DNA from: Aquila chrysaetos chrysaetos
Taxonomy: Eukaryota > Chordata > Aves > Accipitriformes > Accipitridae
Length of the DNA stretch: 64,000 nucleotides
Reading direction: 5' to 3'
Assembly: GCF_900496995.4 (NCBI RefSeq)
Contig: NC_044020.1
Coordinates: forward strand, 11,612,001-11,676,000
The notes under the pieces are model-generated. The model was not told the origin of the DNA. It did not search any database and was given only the letters and a program-made list of their open reading frames with translations. This document shows, one piece after another, positions 13,301 through 26,400 of the stretch. Position numbers and translations under genes: made by a program. The number at the start of each line of letters is the position of its first letter. The first letter of the stretch is position 1.

Positions 13301-15100
13301 AAAGGGATGGCAGGGAATGAAAGCGGGAACCTGGTCTCAGTCTTCACCATAGCTGGCTGAGGGTTGGCCCACTGTAGCTGGAGGGAGGCAGGCTGACGCT
13401 GGATGCCACTGGGATTAGGAAGGGGTTTGGTAGGCTGGATGACGAGTCAGGTGTGGAAAACTGGAATTGGTTGGGTGAAAGGTTGGAATTGTGTGCAAAG
13501 GAGATACTGCTTCTCAGAGGAGCCTGTGACTCGGGCAACATGCAGACCTGGGTAGAAAGACTGAGCCTGGGCTTCAGGAGTGGAAATAGGAATGCAGGAA
13601 AAATGAGAGTGGGATAAACTGCTGGGACTGGGAAAAATCAGGGCAGTCCCAGTTGGAGGGGATAAGCAGAATCAGTGAAACATGAAAAAATGAACAGTGT
13701 GTTCTTCTTCAGCCATTAGAGTGCAATCCCCTTCTGATCCTGGAGTAAAAGGCACAGATCCTCAGGTTGGGAATGCTGAACATCTAGGACTCCGTGGCTA
13801 TGACTGATGTGTGGCTAGACTATGATAACCTATGATCATCTACATAAAGACAATCTCACAACGGATCTGCAAAATGGCAATAAACTAATTAATTTAGGCT
13901 GCACTTAATCCCGGCATTTCCTAACTTTGGTGTGCTTGACCTTGGCACATTAATAACATTCTTTAAAGTACTCGAGACCACACATATACTATAAATGTAT
14001 ATAGCACCAGTCTCAAATAGTTATTATGTATTTGTTTTAAAATGAAGTTCAAACATCCTTTGATTTTAAACATGGATTTGGCTTGTATGAATCTTTTTTC
14101 AACTTCTTCCTCTTCTATACAATTTCCTAATTCTAAAAGTGCACTTTAAAGTAGTTTGTGAGCTGTAATTATGATTTATAGAATAGTCCCAGGTGTCTGC
14201 ACATTAATTATGACTTATTATTAATATATGCATTAATTGATCATTTATTTTATGATTACTTTGCAAGGATCTAGCCCATCAGTGCTAGCTCTGAACAAAA
14301 CCACACAAAGAACAGAAATCTACTGGAAGGACTTTCAGTGTACGTTGCTGCTCCTAGACACAAGCTGTGTCTTACTCATTAGCATTTCTTCTCAGTCATG
14401 AAAACTAGCCTCACAAAGTGACCTCATTCTAGGAGCTAGGGCTTTAAGAAAAATAAAGTATTTTGAGACTTCTGATTAAACCAGAAGTGGCAAGATCGTG
14501 GATGCTACAGGTGGTTCCATATGGCTGAATCTCTCCTTATTGTTTGAATCACTTATCGTTTGCTTGTTTTTACTTTTAAATGCAATCTTTCTTTTGTACG
14601 AGCCCTTCCTCTCCAGTTCTCACATCCATCCTGTGTACTACATAAGCACCTTTTGTGTTCCGTAAAACCTCTCTTCGCAGTCCTCCCTTACTGACTCATT
14701 TTTGTCTCTTTCAAAATGTCTCTATTTTCACAACTTTCAGAATCTCTCCGAACTTGCTGTATTATTTATTGCTTTTTGAGGTAATGGCCACAAAAAGAGA
14801 AACACAGGAAACGTAATTCCCGCTTAGTCCTCTGGTCTTTGGAAGGTCTGTATTCTCTAGTCTTCCAACCATTGATACCTTGCATAGCACTGATATCATT
14901 GTTGGAGGTTAACAGAAGTTTTTTGTTATTATTATGTATGTTCAGTGGGCTTAAGTGCTTTTACTAGCTACCAAGTGTTTACATGATTGGGTTGCATTTC
15001 TAGAGGACGTACACATCTTCTGTTACATAAGATGACCCACAGTCCTTGAAGTCTCCTCAAGGGGCTCCGTACTGGCCCAGAGGAACCCTTCTGCTGGTTT
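7336..15100. other. Intergenic, upstream of CAPRIN2
   Basis: No supportable gene is present. Open frames are below 100 codons and lack recognisable motifs. Small simple-sequence tracts occur, such as a short CA run at 11813-11824 and a G run near 12552-12560. The region is AT-rich and CpG-poor up to about 15.1 kb, where the CpG island starts. Confidence 0.55.
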
Positions 15101-15627
15101 AAGCAGGCGCAGACCCACATTTCTTACTGTCCCACGGCCACCCAACCCACGCGAGTGAAAGGGTGCGACTGGGCCCCGTGTTGTGAAGAGGTGGAGGCCG
15201 GGATCCCCTCGCCCTGGGGTGACGAGACCCGTTCCTCAGGGCTGCCTGGAGAGAGAGAAGCCAGCCTGTCCCGGGCCGACCGTTCTGAGGCTGCTGTGAC
15301 ACCAGACAGCAGATGTGCGACTAGACAGCGGATCACGGCTTCACCGGGGACCTGCGCGAAGCCCTCCCTCACGGACAGAGCGAGGCACGGGGTGCCGTCG
15401 CGCCACTCGTCCCTTCCCCGCGAAGCCGATGGCAGGCTGCGCTCTGCCAGGACGCCCTGTTCCCCACCTCCCGCCAGGGCCGTCACTCAGGTCTCTCGCC
15501 CACGCAAGGCTCTGGAGGAGCACCAGCTCTCGCCCGGGAGCTTGACGCCTCAGCCCCCGCACCCAGGGATCCCCCAGCCCGGAGGGCGACCCCCGGGTGG
15601 GGCACCCTGACCTTCACAGGGAGACGT

Positions 15628-15645
15628 CCCGCCCCGCCCCGCCCC
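15628..15645. promoter_or_regulatory. Tandem GC boxes (distal cluster)
   Basis: Three overlapping CCCGCCCC units form an Sp/KLF-type binding cluster. It lies about 200 bp upstream of the TATA-like box. Function is inferred from the motif. Confidence 0.55.
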
Positions 15646-15706
15646 TCCGCACCCGCTGACGGGGACGGCTCCCCGCCCCGAGTAACGCTCCCCACCCCTC
15701 CCCGCG

Positions 15707-15714
15707 TCACGTGA
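15707..15714. promoter_or_regulatory. Palindromic E-box TCACGTGA
   Basis: An 8-bp perfect palindrome of the USF/MITF-TFE class (CACGTG core with T/A flanks). It lies in the CpG island about 120 bp upstream of the TATA-like box. It is seen directly; use by a factor is inference. Confidence 0.5.
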
Positions 15715-15800
15715 GGCGCGGCGGCGCAGAGCGGGAAGGCAGACGGGCAGGTGAGGCGGCGCCGGCGATTGGGAGGCGGGCGGTGACCTCCGCGGCGGGC

Positions 15801-15822
15801 CCCGCCCCGCCCCGCCCCGCCC
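15801..15822. promoter_or_regulatory. Tandem GC boxes (proximal cluster)
   Basis: Four CCCGC repeats plus CC lie immediately upstream of the TATA-like box. This spacing is typical of Sp1-type sites in a core promoter. Confidence 0.6.
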
Positions 15823-15834
15823 TTCCGCGGCCGC

Positions 15835-15842
15835 TATATTAA
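15835..15842 (+). promoter_or_regulatory. CAPRIN2: TATA-like box TATATTAA
   Basis: This is the only AT-rich octamer in the middle of the CpG island. The usual spacing would place the transcription start near 15862-15872, just ahead of a good splice donor at 15890. A TATA-like box inside a CpG island is less common than a TATA-less start, so the position needs 5'-end data. Confidence 0.5.
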
Positions 15843-15865
15843 GCGGGGGGCGGGCGGCGGGGCGG

Positions 15866-15889
15866 GCCTGAGCGTGTGCGGGCACCGAG
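15866..15889 (+). other. CAPRIN2: CAPRIN2 exon 1 (non-coding), start approximate
   Basis: The sequence ending GGCACCGAG is followed by GTGAGC, a strong donor. The next exon's acceptor is at 17157-17158. No ATG lies between the predicted start and the donor, so this exon would be 5' UTR only. The 5' end is inferred from the TATA-like box. Mammalian isoforms with a longer N-terminus use upstream coding sequence that I could not find here. Confidence 0.5.
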
Positions 15890-17158
15890 GTGAGCGGGGA
15901 GGCGGGAGCGAGGCGGTGCGGGGCCGGGCCGGCCGCGGTCCCCCGCAGCCCGGCGGCCGGAGCGGCAGCGGGAGCAGGCGCAGGAAGCGGCGGAGGTGGA
16001 GGTGAATGCCCGGGACGGTGACGCCGGCAGGAAGGAGCCCGCCGCCGCTCTCTTCTCCCTCCTCCGCCGCCGTGCTCAGGGCGAGGCGTGCGGGGTGGGG
16101 GGCCGGCGGCGGCCGTGCCCTCCCCGGGAGGTGCTTCCTCCGTGTCCCCGGCAAGGGCGTGACGAAGGGCTGACCCCGGGCTCTCCCCTCGGCGGGCCTC
16201 GGAGCCGGCGGGGTGGGCTGCGGGGGCACCTCCCTGCCCGCTGGCGGGGGCCGCGGCAGGGGCTGAGCGGGCGTCCCGGGGAAATGCGGGTTTTCTCCTC
16301 CTCGGCCCCTCGCCGTGGGCGGCCGGTGCCCGCGGGGGTCGTGTGCTGCAGGCCTCCGTGGCGGGCAGGGAGGCAGAAATGTGGTGTCATTGCTTCCCGG
16401 GAGCAGGTGTAAGTAAGTAGCTGAAGATGAGGGTGGCGGAGCATCTCTTGGAGAAATTCTCTGTTCAAGGTTAAAGCCCAGCCCCTCCCATCAAAGCTGG
16501 TGTCTTGCCGTGGCACAGGCACGGCTTTTGGATGGGTGTAGGCAGAGACCAGTTCCTCATGAAGAATGATGCTGTTGTAACTGAGTGTGCTGCTTGCTTT
16601 ATTAAGCAATTTTTTTCGGTCTTTGCTTTTTCAATTGAAATCTTTTCGGTTTTAAATTCTCAGTTGGATTGCTGCAAAGGTCGTGAAGAGGTAAAACTGA
16701 TTTAATGGGGCTAAGAAGAGGGGCTATACCTTCAGGCATGCCACTTCCAAATTTTCATTCAGGCTGCAGCCTGGATGCGAGGCTGGCGGCGTGATTTGCA
16801 ATTGCTTGCTTGCAGTTTTTTCCCCTGTGGGTGATGTGTGCAGGAAACCTGCCTAGTTTTATATGGACGCTATATTGGGTTTCTGGAATCATCCCCTGTG
16901 CTGTCTAATTCTGCCTATGTAAAGGATTTCTGGTGTCTGGATGGGTGGGGAGACTTGAACAATACAAAGTTTGCCTTGCTTTGAAATTCCTGCTACAGAT
17001 ATTTTGAAAGGGCAGGGAGAAGAGTGAAAGATTGTGATAAATTCTAACCAAGGCTCGGCTTTGTGGCTACATGTTCTGAATGTGTGAGAAGAAAAGATGT
17101 AACTTTAAAAAGGGGAAGGGGGGAGAGATGGAGCTAAATAAAAGGAGTTTCTTTGCAG
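15890..17158 (+). other. CAPRIN2: CAPRIN2 intron 1
   Basis: It runs from the donor GTGAGC to the acceptor TTTCTTTGCAG. The first half is the rest of the CpG island and the second half is ordinary AT-rich sequence. I see no further exon with confidence. Confidence 0.5.
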
Positions 17159-17421
17159 CTCCATCCATTTCAATGGTGCAGCTTTCCCAAGCCCCTTTCC
17201 GTTGCCCATCATCACCTTCAGGCCGGTCAGAGGAGGGTGAGGATAAGAGCATGAAGGCGGCCAAGCAGCAGGTGAACCCGTCTGGGGAGACCCAGCCTCC
17301 CTCCAGCCCCCTGCAGTCTGCGCTGAACTCGGCAGCCTCTCCTTCCCAGGCGTATGAGACTTACATCGATAATGGGCTTATCTGCCTGAAACACAAGATC
17401 AGGAACATTGAGAAAAAGAAG
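17159..17421 (+). CDS. CAPRIN2: CAPRIN2 exon 2: first coding exon (residues 1-83)
   Basis: The acceptor TTTGCAG ends at 17158; 14 nt of leader precede the ATG at 17173. The product starts MVQLSQAPF, runs through a low-complexity S/P/Q stretch (VNPSGETQPPSSPLQ) and enters the dimerisation region at YETYIDNGLICLKHKIRNIE. The donor GTAACT follows AAG at 17421, phase 0. The frame is also open through the 14 nt before the ATG, so an upstream coding exon could extend the protein. The exact start is less certain than the exon. Confidence 0.9.
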
Positions 17422-20400
17422 GTAACTTGTTTTTCTTTGGTATGGCACGGCACATACTTAAGCTGCTAATTGTAAAACTCGGTGCCTATTTTATAATATC
17501 TGGAATAAGGTTGTGTGCATATATAGGGAGTAATCATGGATTTTTTTAAAATAACCCATGGAGGGACCTAGATGTGGATTTGCTAGTGGGTTTTTGTTAT
17601 CATTTATAACCCCTCTGTAGTAAAGAATGGTGTTCTTTACTCTTACTGTTCTGAAATAGGCTACTTGCATTTGATGTTGTATAAGCATAACATTATTGTT
17701 TCAGAGAATCAGGAATGCAGCTAACTAGAAGCCTGCTCTCAGCTGCTGGCTTTACTGTGCATGCCCAATAGTTAGCAAAAGTAACTGAATGTTGATCAAA
17801 ACTGGGGATTGCTTCTCTAATGGACTGAATCAGTTCAGAACTAACTTGGAACTGACTTGGAGATGGTTTATAGTCTTGCAGAAATCTGCATATTTCTTCT
17901 GTTGATTACATGCATCTAATATTAGGATGTAGAAATGTATGTAAAACTGGAAATTAGAACAGTGTTTCCTCTGACTCATTGAAACTTCAAATTATATTTA
18001 ATAATGAAATGCCCTTCACTTTAAAATACAGAAGTCAGATTTATGCAAATATAGACAAATGTTACTTGCTAGAAAGCTTTTATACAGAAAGTCTCCAAAG
18101 TGTGCTCTCTTGCTTTGAACTGTGCTTTTCTGGGGTGGGGGGGGGACACAGAACAGTCTTAAGAATAGCTGAGGTAATGATATACCTAAAATATTGTGGC
18201 TATAGCTAGTCAGGCTTTTTCATTCTAAGACTTTCAGTTGATTGGCAGGTGACTGAAGGCTGTGTGCATGATTTTTAACTGGGAAAATGCTATTTTCTGT
18301 AAGATAAAAGAAATAATGGTGCTGTTTGCTTTCAGTACTGGATCAGGATTACAAGTAAAGCAATTGTATGAATATGTTCTGCTTCTCTAAGTAAAAGCTT
18401 TGTGTCATGTCTTAGGGTGAGGAGAGGGAATAGATCAGACTTCTGGCCATGTGGCTAGGGGACTTAATCCTCCTGCAGGAGATGCAGTATTACTGCTGTC
18501 TCATGTCATGCATCATGCTGTAATTTTGAATAATGTCAGATAAGCATGTTTTCTTTGTGTGATTAACCAACTTCATGTTGTATTCTAATTCTGTCCAAGG
18601 AAGCTTATTGTTGTGAATTTCTCTGTATCTTTAATTTTCACATGAATGATGATATGGCCTCACCAGCAAATGAAAGTGTGACTTACTAAAATGAGTAAAA
18701 GTGTTCCTAGTTCTAGGCTCCTATACGTACTGTGCCAGAAACTCTATGTGGGTAGATACACAAATGAAATAGTACTCAACTTCATGGCAGTGAACTCCCC
18801 TTTCTTTTCCCTGTGTGCATAAGTAAGCTTGTAATACCAAATAGCTTAGTTTTGTATAGTTTACATCAGCTTTTAAAGACTGTTTCAGTATATTAGAAAT
18901 AAATCTTATTTCTCCCCTAAAGACATTAGTCCACTTTCTTAGGAAATAGTGCTATAAAATCTTGATGACATAACTGAAGCCAGTTTTTTGAAAGACATGG
19001 TCTGGGAAATTAAGTAGGATTATTCAAGGATAAAATAACTAAATTGCAGCATTGGCTTGGAAAAGCTAAAAAAGCCTAATTTAAAGTAAGGACACTGGAT
19101 GTATTTGGAGCCACTTAAAGATCTAGCGTCAATGCATTAGTATTTCTTCAACGAAACAAAAGTAGCAACTAAGAACTGAAAGATCAAACATAGGAAAGGG
19201 AAGTAGTCCTGGAGACTGAGATTGCCAAATCAAAGGCATAGCAAAAGTTTCTGTGTTCCCCTCTCCTGAAAATGAGAGGAAGTAGTAAAATTCCTATTCT
19301 GTTGCAGTATGTGGATGACTTAAAATACAGAAAGAATATGTAACTTCACTTGTACCCCATACTCCATGTTAGATAGAAATCAATATAAAAAGTGTACTTT
19401 GTATTTTGCTGCAGCTCAAACTAGAAGACTACAAAGATCGCCTGAAGAAGGGAGAAGCCCTCAATCAAGACCAGTTGGTAAGTTTGCTTTATGCAGGAGT
19501 GGATGGCCTCAGAACCTTCAAACATGTCAGAAGGGATAGGTTGCTGAAGAAAGTGGTGGTGTAGTTTTAAAGAAGTAATGCTTGCAGGCTTGCAATGGCA
19601 TTTTTTCACAAAACCAAATGGACAAATTATTGGTAATTAAGCTGAATGGTGAGCCCACAAGCTTTGTCTCCTACTCTAACCTTCACATTGTGTACTGAAG
19701 TAATAGAAGGTCCTTGTTTATGTTTGCTCTGTAGGCTTTCAGCTTCAGTGCTCCTGCACCTTTATGTCTTGATGAGGTGTACGTATGCAGCTGACATATA
19801 TGGTATTGCAGTGTTGGAACCCGAACATCAAGACTTTTGGTGTAGCTAATTAATCCTCATGATATCTTCATTAACAGGTGTTACTTGAAATTGCCTGTTT
19901 GCTGCACAGTGCTGTTGGTTACAGGTGGTATAGTATAACTGATGAACAGTCCCTGTTGGTAGAAAGGAAGATGCTGGTTTAACTTGCATGGGATCTAAAG
20001 GCTTTCCTAACACAAGAACCTAGCTATGAGTTACTTAGTTGGGAATGTTTTCTTGTCCTAGTGCTGCCGTTAGAAGGCTGAGAGTTGCCAGCACTCTCAA
20101 GTGCTGTTAGAACAATGTGGCTGTTTTGTACCTCAGGTTGCTAGAACTTGGAATGCCAGAATGCAAGATCACTAATCAACAAATGTGATCCGCTTTGTGG
20201 AGCTAGCTTAAGCTTGCCTGATGTTAAAACAGTGGTTCTGGCTTTTTTCTGTCTTGGACTAGAATGGATTCTAGAACTGAAACCAAGTTTCTGTAACATG
20301 AAAGCTATTGCTTCTTAAGCATGTCTGAGTAGCAGTGTCACATAATCCAAAGATGACTACTATTGCTGTAGTCATCTAGGAGTCACATTTTTAAAATGTA

Positions 20401-23400
20401 CTTCACACATGCTAAAGACAGTTGTGTGACAAAGGGAGCTGACACTTCAGTGGTAGTGCTGATCCTGCTAATGAACCAGTTGGAAAAATACTTCATTGAC
20501 TGTTAGGTTTATCACAGTGCAGCAGTAGGAGAATGCAAATACTATTTCCTTACTCTGAATCATTTGTAAATGAGAACTAGACATAAATGGGATAAGAGGG
20601 GAAATAACTTGCTACTTGAAAGTAGAGTAGATCTATTGGAGTGAATGATCGTTTAGCACTTAACTACAAAATCTGATGTAGTGTCTTGCCATCTCAAGAG
20701 CAGAAGTAAATGAACTAAATCTGATGGTATGAAGTAGGATGATGACCTTTTGGTTTCTCTAAACAGTCTGGAATCAGGCAGGCAAGAGTCTTTTGTGTTT
20801 AGATCATAGGTGTTACATACAGTCTATTTTCTTCTGTCACTAACAGACTATTGAACAGTATTCTGTGTTTGATTAGTCTTGAACGTGTTTTAAAGCTGTT
20901 TCTAAATTTGACTATTTATCTTTGGCATACACCCTGGACTGTGAAAAGCTGTTAGGTGGAAGTGAAATTAAGATGTGGGGAACTAAAGAGGTAAAGGATT
21001 CTGTAGGTGGTTTTTTTGCAAATGCATCTAGCAGCACTAACTTTGGAAAATGGCAATTAACTTGGTTACTGGCTTTCAGTATCCCCAGCTGAGCTTAACT
21101 TTTTAAGTATTAGTATATTTATCCCAGTTTCTGGGATATCTTGGGTTTCTAAAATGGGGAATTAAAATTCAGTCTTGCTAGTGAACTGACCAGTGGTAGT
21201 CAAACTGTTCAGATGACTGTTGCAGAAGCATGTATCAACTCATTATTTAACTAATAATCTAGTCAAGACCCTTGTTTCAGTGGTTAAGATAGAAATACTG
21301 CATTTGTGCATTTCAGATGCAAATTCCCAATGTATATACAAATACTAGGACCTGTGATTGGTGATTGAAGCTAGTGCAGAGCTTAATAGTTTGGACACTT
21401 GCCTGAAGAAACCTAACTGCCTATAATACAGTGGAGCTCTAATATAACTTGATATCATCTATATTTTTCATTTTCTCATACAGAGGAAGAAGTGCACATC
21501 TGATGATAAACTTGTTTTGCAAGCAGTTTGGATTAAACTGTAATTACTTGTGGTGCATGCCTGCTAGAGCTACTGTATATGCTAGCCTTACTTTAGGAAA
21601 CATTCGTTTAAAAAATTAGGAGCTTCCAGCAAGTTAAATGGTCTCACTGGCAATATTGTGCTGCTTTGCAAGCTGAGTAGATTTTCCTCAGTACTGTTCC
21701 TCCAGCATGCTGTTAATGAATGTTAATAACAGGTGTGACAAAGGAAAGCTATTGCTTCCCTGCAGGCTGAGTTATAGCTTGTCATCAGAGCAGTGGTAAC
21801 TGTTCTTGATGTTTTCAGGTAGGGAGTTTTACTCTGGGATTTGCATTGTTAAAAGCACAATTAGCACAATCTGTATAGGAAGTTGTTGGTGTTAAATTGT
21901 GAGTCTTCCACAAATGTGTGGGCATTAGAGCCTTAGAAGTCATTCTCCCAAGTGCTAAGTGAACTGGCTAATTAATTCTTAAAAGTTGCTTGATAAATTG
22001 TGTGAGGACAACTTAAACTACCAGATGAGTGCATTACAGTAAATCCTGCACTTTGTTGTGTTGAGTAGTATTTAGGCCTAGTAATGTCTAGTATACTACA
22101 AATAAGTGAATACAAGTAACTGAACAATCAAACTGATTGAACACAAGAACATGTAACTTGTTTTCCAGTTGCTTAGGAACACATACAGAATTTGCATGTC
22201 CCAGATCTTATTGGGGCAGATTAAGCTTTTGTCACTGCACTGATGAAATGCTTATCAACACTAACACTACTTTGAAAAAGCTTTATATTAGACTGATGGG
22301 CCCATTCTAGAAAAACTTCTGATATGTCATAAGCATAAACCAAACTGAGTGTAAAGCGCATGTGAACAACTGAAATTTAACTTGTTACTTCCCAAGCATG
22401 CCTTATGGTATGAAGACGTGGGCAGCATGTCTGTACTACAGCATTTTGCTATCTTCAGAGCTGTGGAGACTTAGAAAAATGAACTTACTCCTTAGTGGGG
22501 AAGAACTTGTTAAAAATAGGGTATATCAAAATGCAATTAATAATCTACTTTAGTCTTTTGAAGACTGGCTAGTAAAATATCAAAGCCATTAGTGAAGATA
22601 AGAACACTGCTTTATTTGTGGAAACTAAATTTGAAAGACTCTTTTCTGAAAGTATGACTTGCCTTCCATATTGTTTTCTTTCTAAAGTTTGTACACATTA
22701 TCTGTAAAGGCATTCCACCAAGCATGAGGGTAAAAGATCTGTGCTGGGCTTGTTTGTCTCCTGTATTCCTTCCAGCTTTCATATCAGTGTCAGATTTTAA
22801 GTAGCTGCTTACCTCTGATTGTTAAGACCTATGGGAACAAAAGGAAAAATGAAATAACTGGTATCCAGGCTTTTCTGTTTCAGCAATCAAGTGCTGCACA
22901 AGATGTTGCCTGGAAAGTCTAATACAGACAAACTTGTAGGATATCTGTGTGGTGGTGTAAGTTTGCTTTGTACTGCATCTCAGACAGTCATGGGTCAATG
23001 ATATTCATGACTAGATTTAAAGTACCAGTTACAGACATAGTATCTTTAAAAATTACAATTTCAGAGAATTACACACTAAATGACTAGTTCTCTTTGAGAA
23101 TTTAAGCACAAGGGGATTGAGATGCAACCAGTAGTCTTAAGCATGAAAAATACATTTTTATCTATTCCTTTGTAGGAGGCAGTAGAGAAATATGATGAAG
23201 TAGTACACAACTTGGAATTTGCCAAGGAGCTTCAGAAGACTTTTTCAGGACTTAGCCAAGATGTAAGTATAAAATGCTCTTCCCTGTATTGTCAGGAGGT
23301 AACTGCAAAATTTGTGCTACTCTTCTAATGGCTACTTTTATATGCCAATATGCAGAATATTAGGAAGTTTCTGTCTTGGAACTTGGGGGAACAATGTGCT

Positions 23401-26400
23401 TAAACTGTCTGGACTAGTGAGTAGAGCAGAGTAAATGTTGACAATTTCATGTACCACTGACCTCCACAATATGGTTACTCACTGTGTACCCCTGTAAGAA
23501 CTTGTGCTTAAGTAAATTGAATCATTGGAACTCATCTGTGTTTGAAATGACTTTGGTTTACTTAAGTTTGAAACTGTTAACCGTCTTGCTGGTAGCTTGT
23601 GCCTGAGCTGGACCCATCCCCTGCATAGGTGCAGACTGGTGGGGGAGCAGCTCCACTGGAAAGGACATGCAGGTCCTTGTGGGCAGCAGGCAAAGTAAAT
23701 TAAGTGTACCCCTGGAGCAGTGAAGGCTAGATTTAGGGTGAGGACCAGTAGATTAAGGATGACTGATTATTTGGTACTTGTTAACCAGTTGTGTCTATTT
23801 CTGGTCACTTGGTACACAAAAGCTATAGCTAAACTTCAGTGAGTCCTGTGGTGGGCCTCTGAAGGGCTGGGGCCTGGAAAATGAGACCTGTGAGGAGACC
23901 CTGGACGAACTGGGCTTGTTGGCCTGGTGAAGTGAAGGCTTGGCAGGAGATGCAATATTAGCTTTCAAATACCAAAGAGATTACTGAAAGGATGGAGCCA
24001 GACTTTTTTGCTGAGAGATGTGGTAGGAGAGGGAACAATCAAAAATTGAAATAGTAGGTTCCAACTAGATAGGAGGAAAACAGTCACTCAGAATAATTGA
24101 GCACTAGAGCAGGCTGTTTAGAGAAGTAGTAAAATCTGTCTTTGGACCTTTTCAAGACCTGACTGCACAAAGCTCTAAGCAATCTGGTCTTGATTCAGTG
24201 TAGCCTTTGTTCTGGAGGCTGGGATAGGTGACATCCCAAGATCCTTTCCAAACAATGTTTTGATGTTTCCAGTGAGGGAAAGTGCTGGGGTTAAATCATT
24301 TTGGTTTCAGTGAGAAGTACAGCTCTCAGTAAAATTTTACTGAAGCTTGTGGAGTTTGCCACTTATTCTGCTGTAGTTGTCTCTAATTATGGCAAGTCAC
24401 AGATTTAGTTCTTTATTTAGGCCTTTATTCAGGGTTTAAAGCACTACATAATTATTTCTATGTAAGCAAGTGTTTTATCTTTGGAGAAACTGGTCTCTTG
24501 GCTCAAGCAAATACTATCTTCATGAAAAGATCTGATCCAAGGTAGTGCTGGGGATGCTAAACATGATTAGTCACTGCTCTGGCATTATTTCTCTGCCTCT
24601 TAGAGAATGCTGAAGGACTGGTAAAATGGCTTGTCTTGGTATTGACTGAGACCCAAACAATTTTGCTAGAGAGGCTTTTCTTGTATATGTAGTAATTCCA
24701 GGTAGTGCAGTAAATCTCTCAAAGCACTGTGAGCAGAGATTGAAGAGCCTTTTCACAGTCTTGCTGCTTTGGGTTACCTCAGTAATTGTATGTTGAACAT
24801 AGAAACTACTGTGCTGAATGTCAAAACTTGGATTGCTTCCTATTGCTTTTCTCTGTAGCTCCCCATAAAATACTGGAAATGAAGGTTTGTGACCCAGTGT
24901 ACCTTTCTGTAGATGTTTTTAGTAATCCAGCATTAAATTCTACCAGTTCATGTTTGTTCTTGAACTTATGCTATATTTAAAGGCTAACCCACTTTATTTT
25001 TTTCCTTGGCTCTACTTCTACCTGTACGGATTCTACAGCCAATACCCATTAGTGGAACACTAGGGGCCATTCTGGCAACAACATCCTTATATCCTTTACA
25101 GTGTGTTCTAGAAAACTAAATTTTCATAGATCTTGAAAAGAAACTTAAGATACCCCATACTGAGGCATTTTAAATTCTGCAGTTACTTGGATGGCTTCTG
25201 CTGCATAAGATGACAGTTCTCAAATGCATGAGGGCTGTGTATGTTCTGTGACTTGTGTTGTTGCTTATTTAGTGAGTGCTTCAGTCTTCTGCCAACAAAT
25301 AAGAGTAACTGTAGGGTTCTGCTGTATCATTTAAATTGGAGTATTCAAAAGTGAAGAGGCAGTTGTCTCACTAGGAGAAATTTGAGATAACTTCTGCATC
25401 ACTACCTTCATGTGATAAATGTTAAAGGTCAGCTAGGCTTGGATTTGTGCATTGGTATCAATTCTGTATACTCAGTTGTGAATGCTGTTACAGTAAAGCA
25501 AATAGCAGGCATAATCAGGATCTAAATATCATTAAGGCATATCACATATCATTGGAGCTACCAGTATCCAGTTTGACTAAAAGCTGTATGTGTAGAGAAT
25601 TAGTAGGTAAATGGGGAGCTCTTCCAGAGGAGGAGCTTGAAAGATCTTGGGTATCTAAAGAGTTAGGAGCTTGTGTTATCTAACCAAAATTAGTTATTTT
25701 GATCAATGTAGGATGGTTAATTCTAGAACTTGATGTGTTTTATCCTAGAATCCTGTTACTAAACCATTGTATTTAACTGTTGAATTCATGTATTGAAATA
25801 GCTGCTGAAAGCACAGAAGAAGGCTCAGCGAAGAGAAAGTCTATTGAAGCTTGAAGCAGAGAAGAAAAAACTGCGTACAATACTTCAAGTCCAGTATGTA
25901 CTGCAGAACTTCACTCAAGAGCATGTTCAGAAAGATTTCAAAGGTGGTGTGAATGGTGCAATATACTTGCCTTCTAAAGAACTAGACTACCTCATAAGAT
26001 TTGCGAAACTGACATGTCCAGAAAGAAATGAGAACTTGAGGTAAGTTCAAGATTTTTGTCTAATTGGTATGCTTCATTCATTACAGTAAATGTCCTCTTT
26101 GACACTGCCACCTCTTGAAATATTATGTTTTGGGACACTAAAATTCTATTCAGTACACTTGCTTTAATCTGAGACTAGGAATGTAGCAGATTTACCTTGC
26201 TCTGAGTGTTAAAGGAAAGCTACAGTAATTACAGCCTTGGTTGTGCAAGTTACATACAAGCCCTGCCATCTTATGTCTCCCTGTGGCATTGAGGGGTGAT
26301 AGTCCAATACCATTGTAAGCAGGGAGGCTGGTGGTGTGCTGCTTCCCTGAGTTCTCACTGTTCATGAAGTAAAAAAAGTGTGGTAAACACAGGAGAACTG

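Larger units (their letters stand above)
15120..16420. promoter_or_regulatory. CAPRIN2: CpG island promoter of CAPRIN2
   Basis: Base composition switches abruptly from AT-rich to very GC-rich with dense CpG, then drops back after about 16.4 kb. The island contains two arrays of CCCGC/GC-box repeats, an E-box and a TATA-like element. It ends upstream of the first CAPRIN2 coding exon. Its many open frames on both strands are composition artefacts. The edges are judged by eye. Confidence 0.85.

Noticed and set aside
1..15100. Possible TSPAN11 exon upstream of CAPRIN2
   Set aside because: Expected from mammalian synteny, but no tetraspanin motifs (CCG, membrane helices) were found in either strand.
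15099..16609. Many 65-177-codon frames on both strands
   Set aside because: They fall in the CAPRIN2 CpG island, where stop codons are rare. No conserved motif or splice logic supports any of them.
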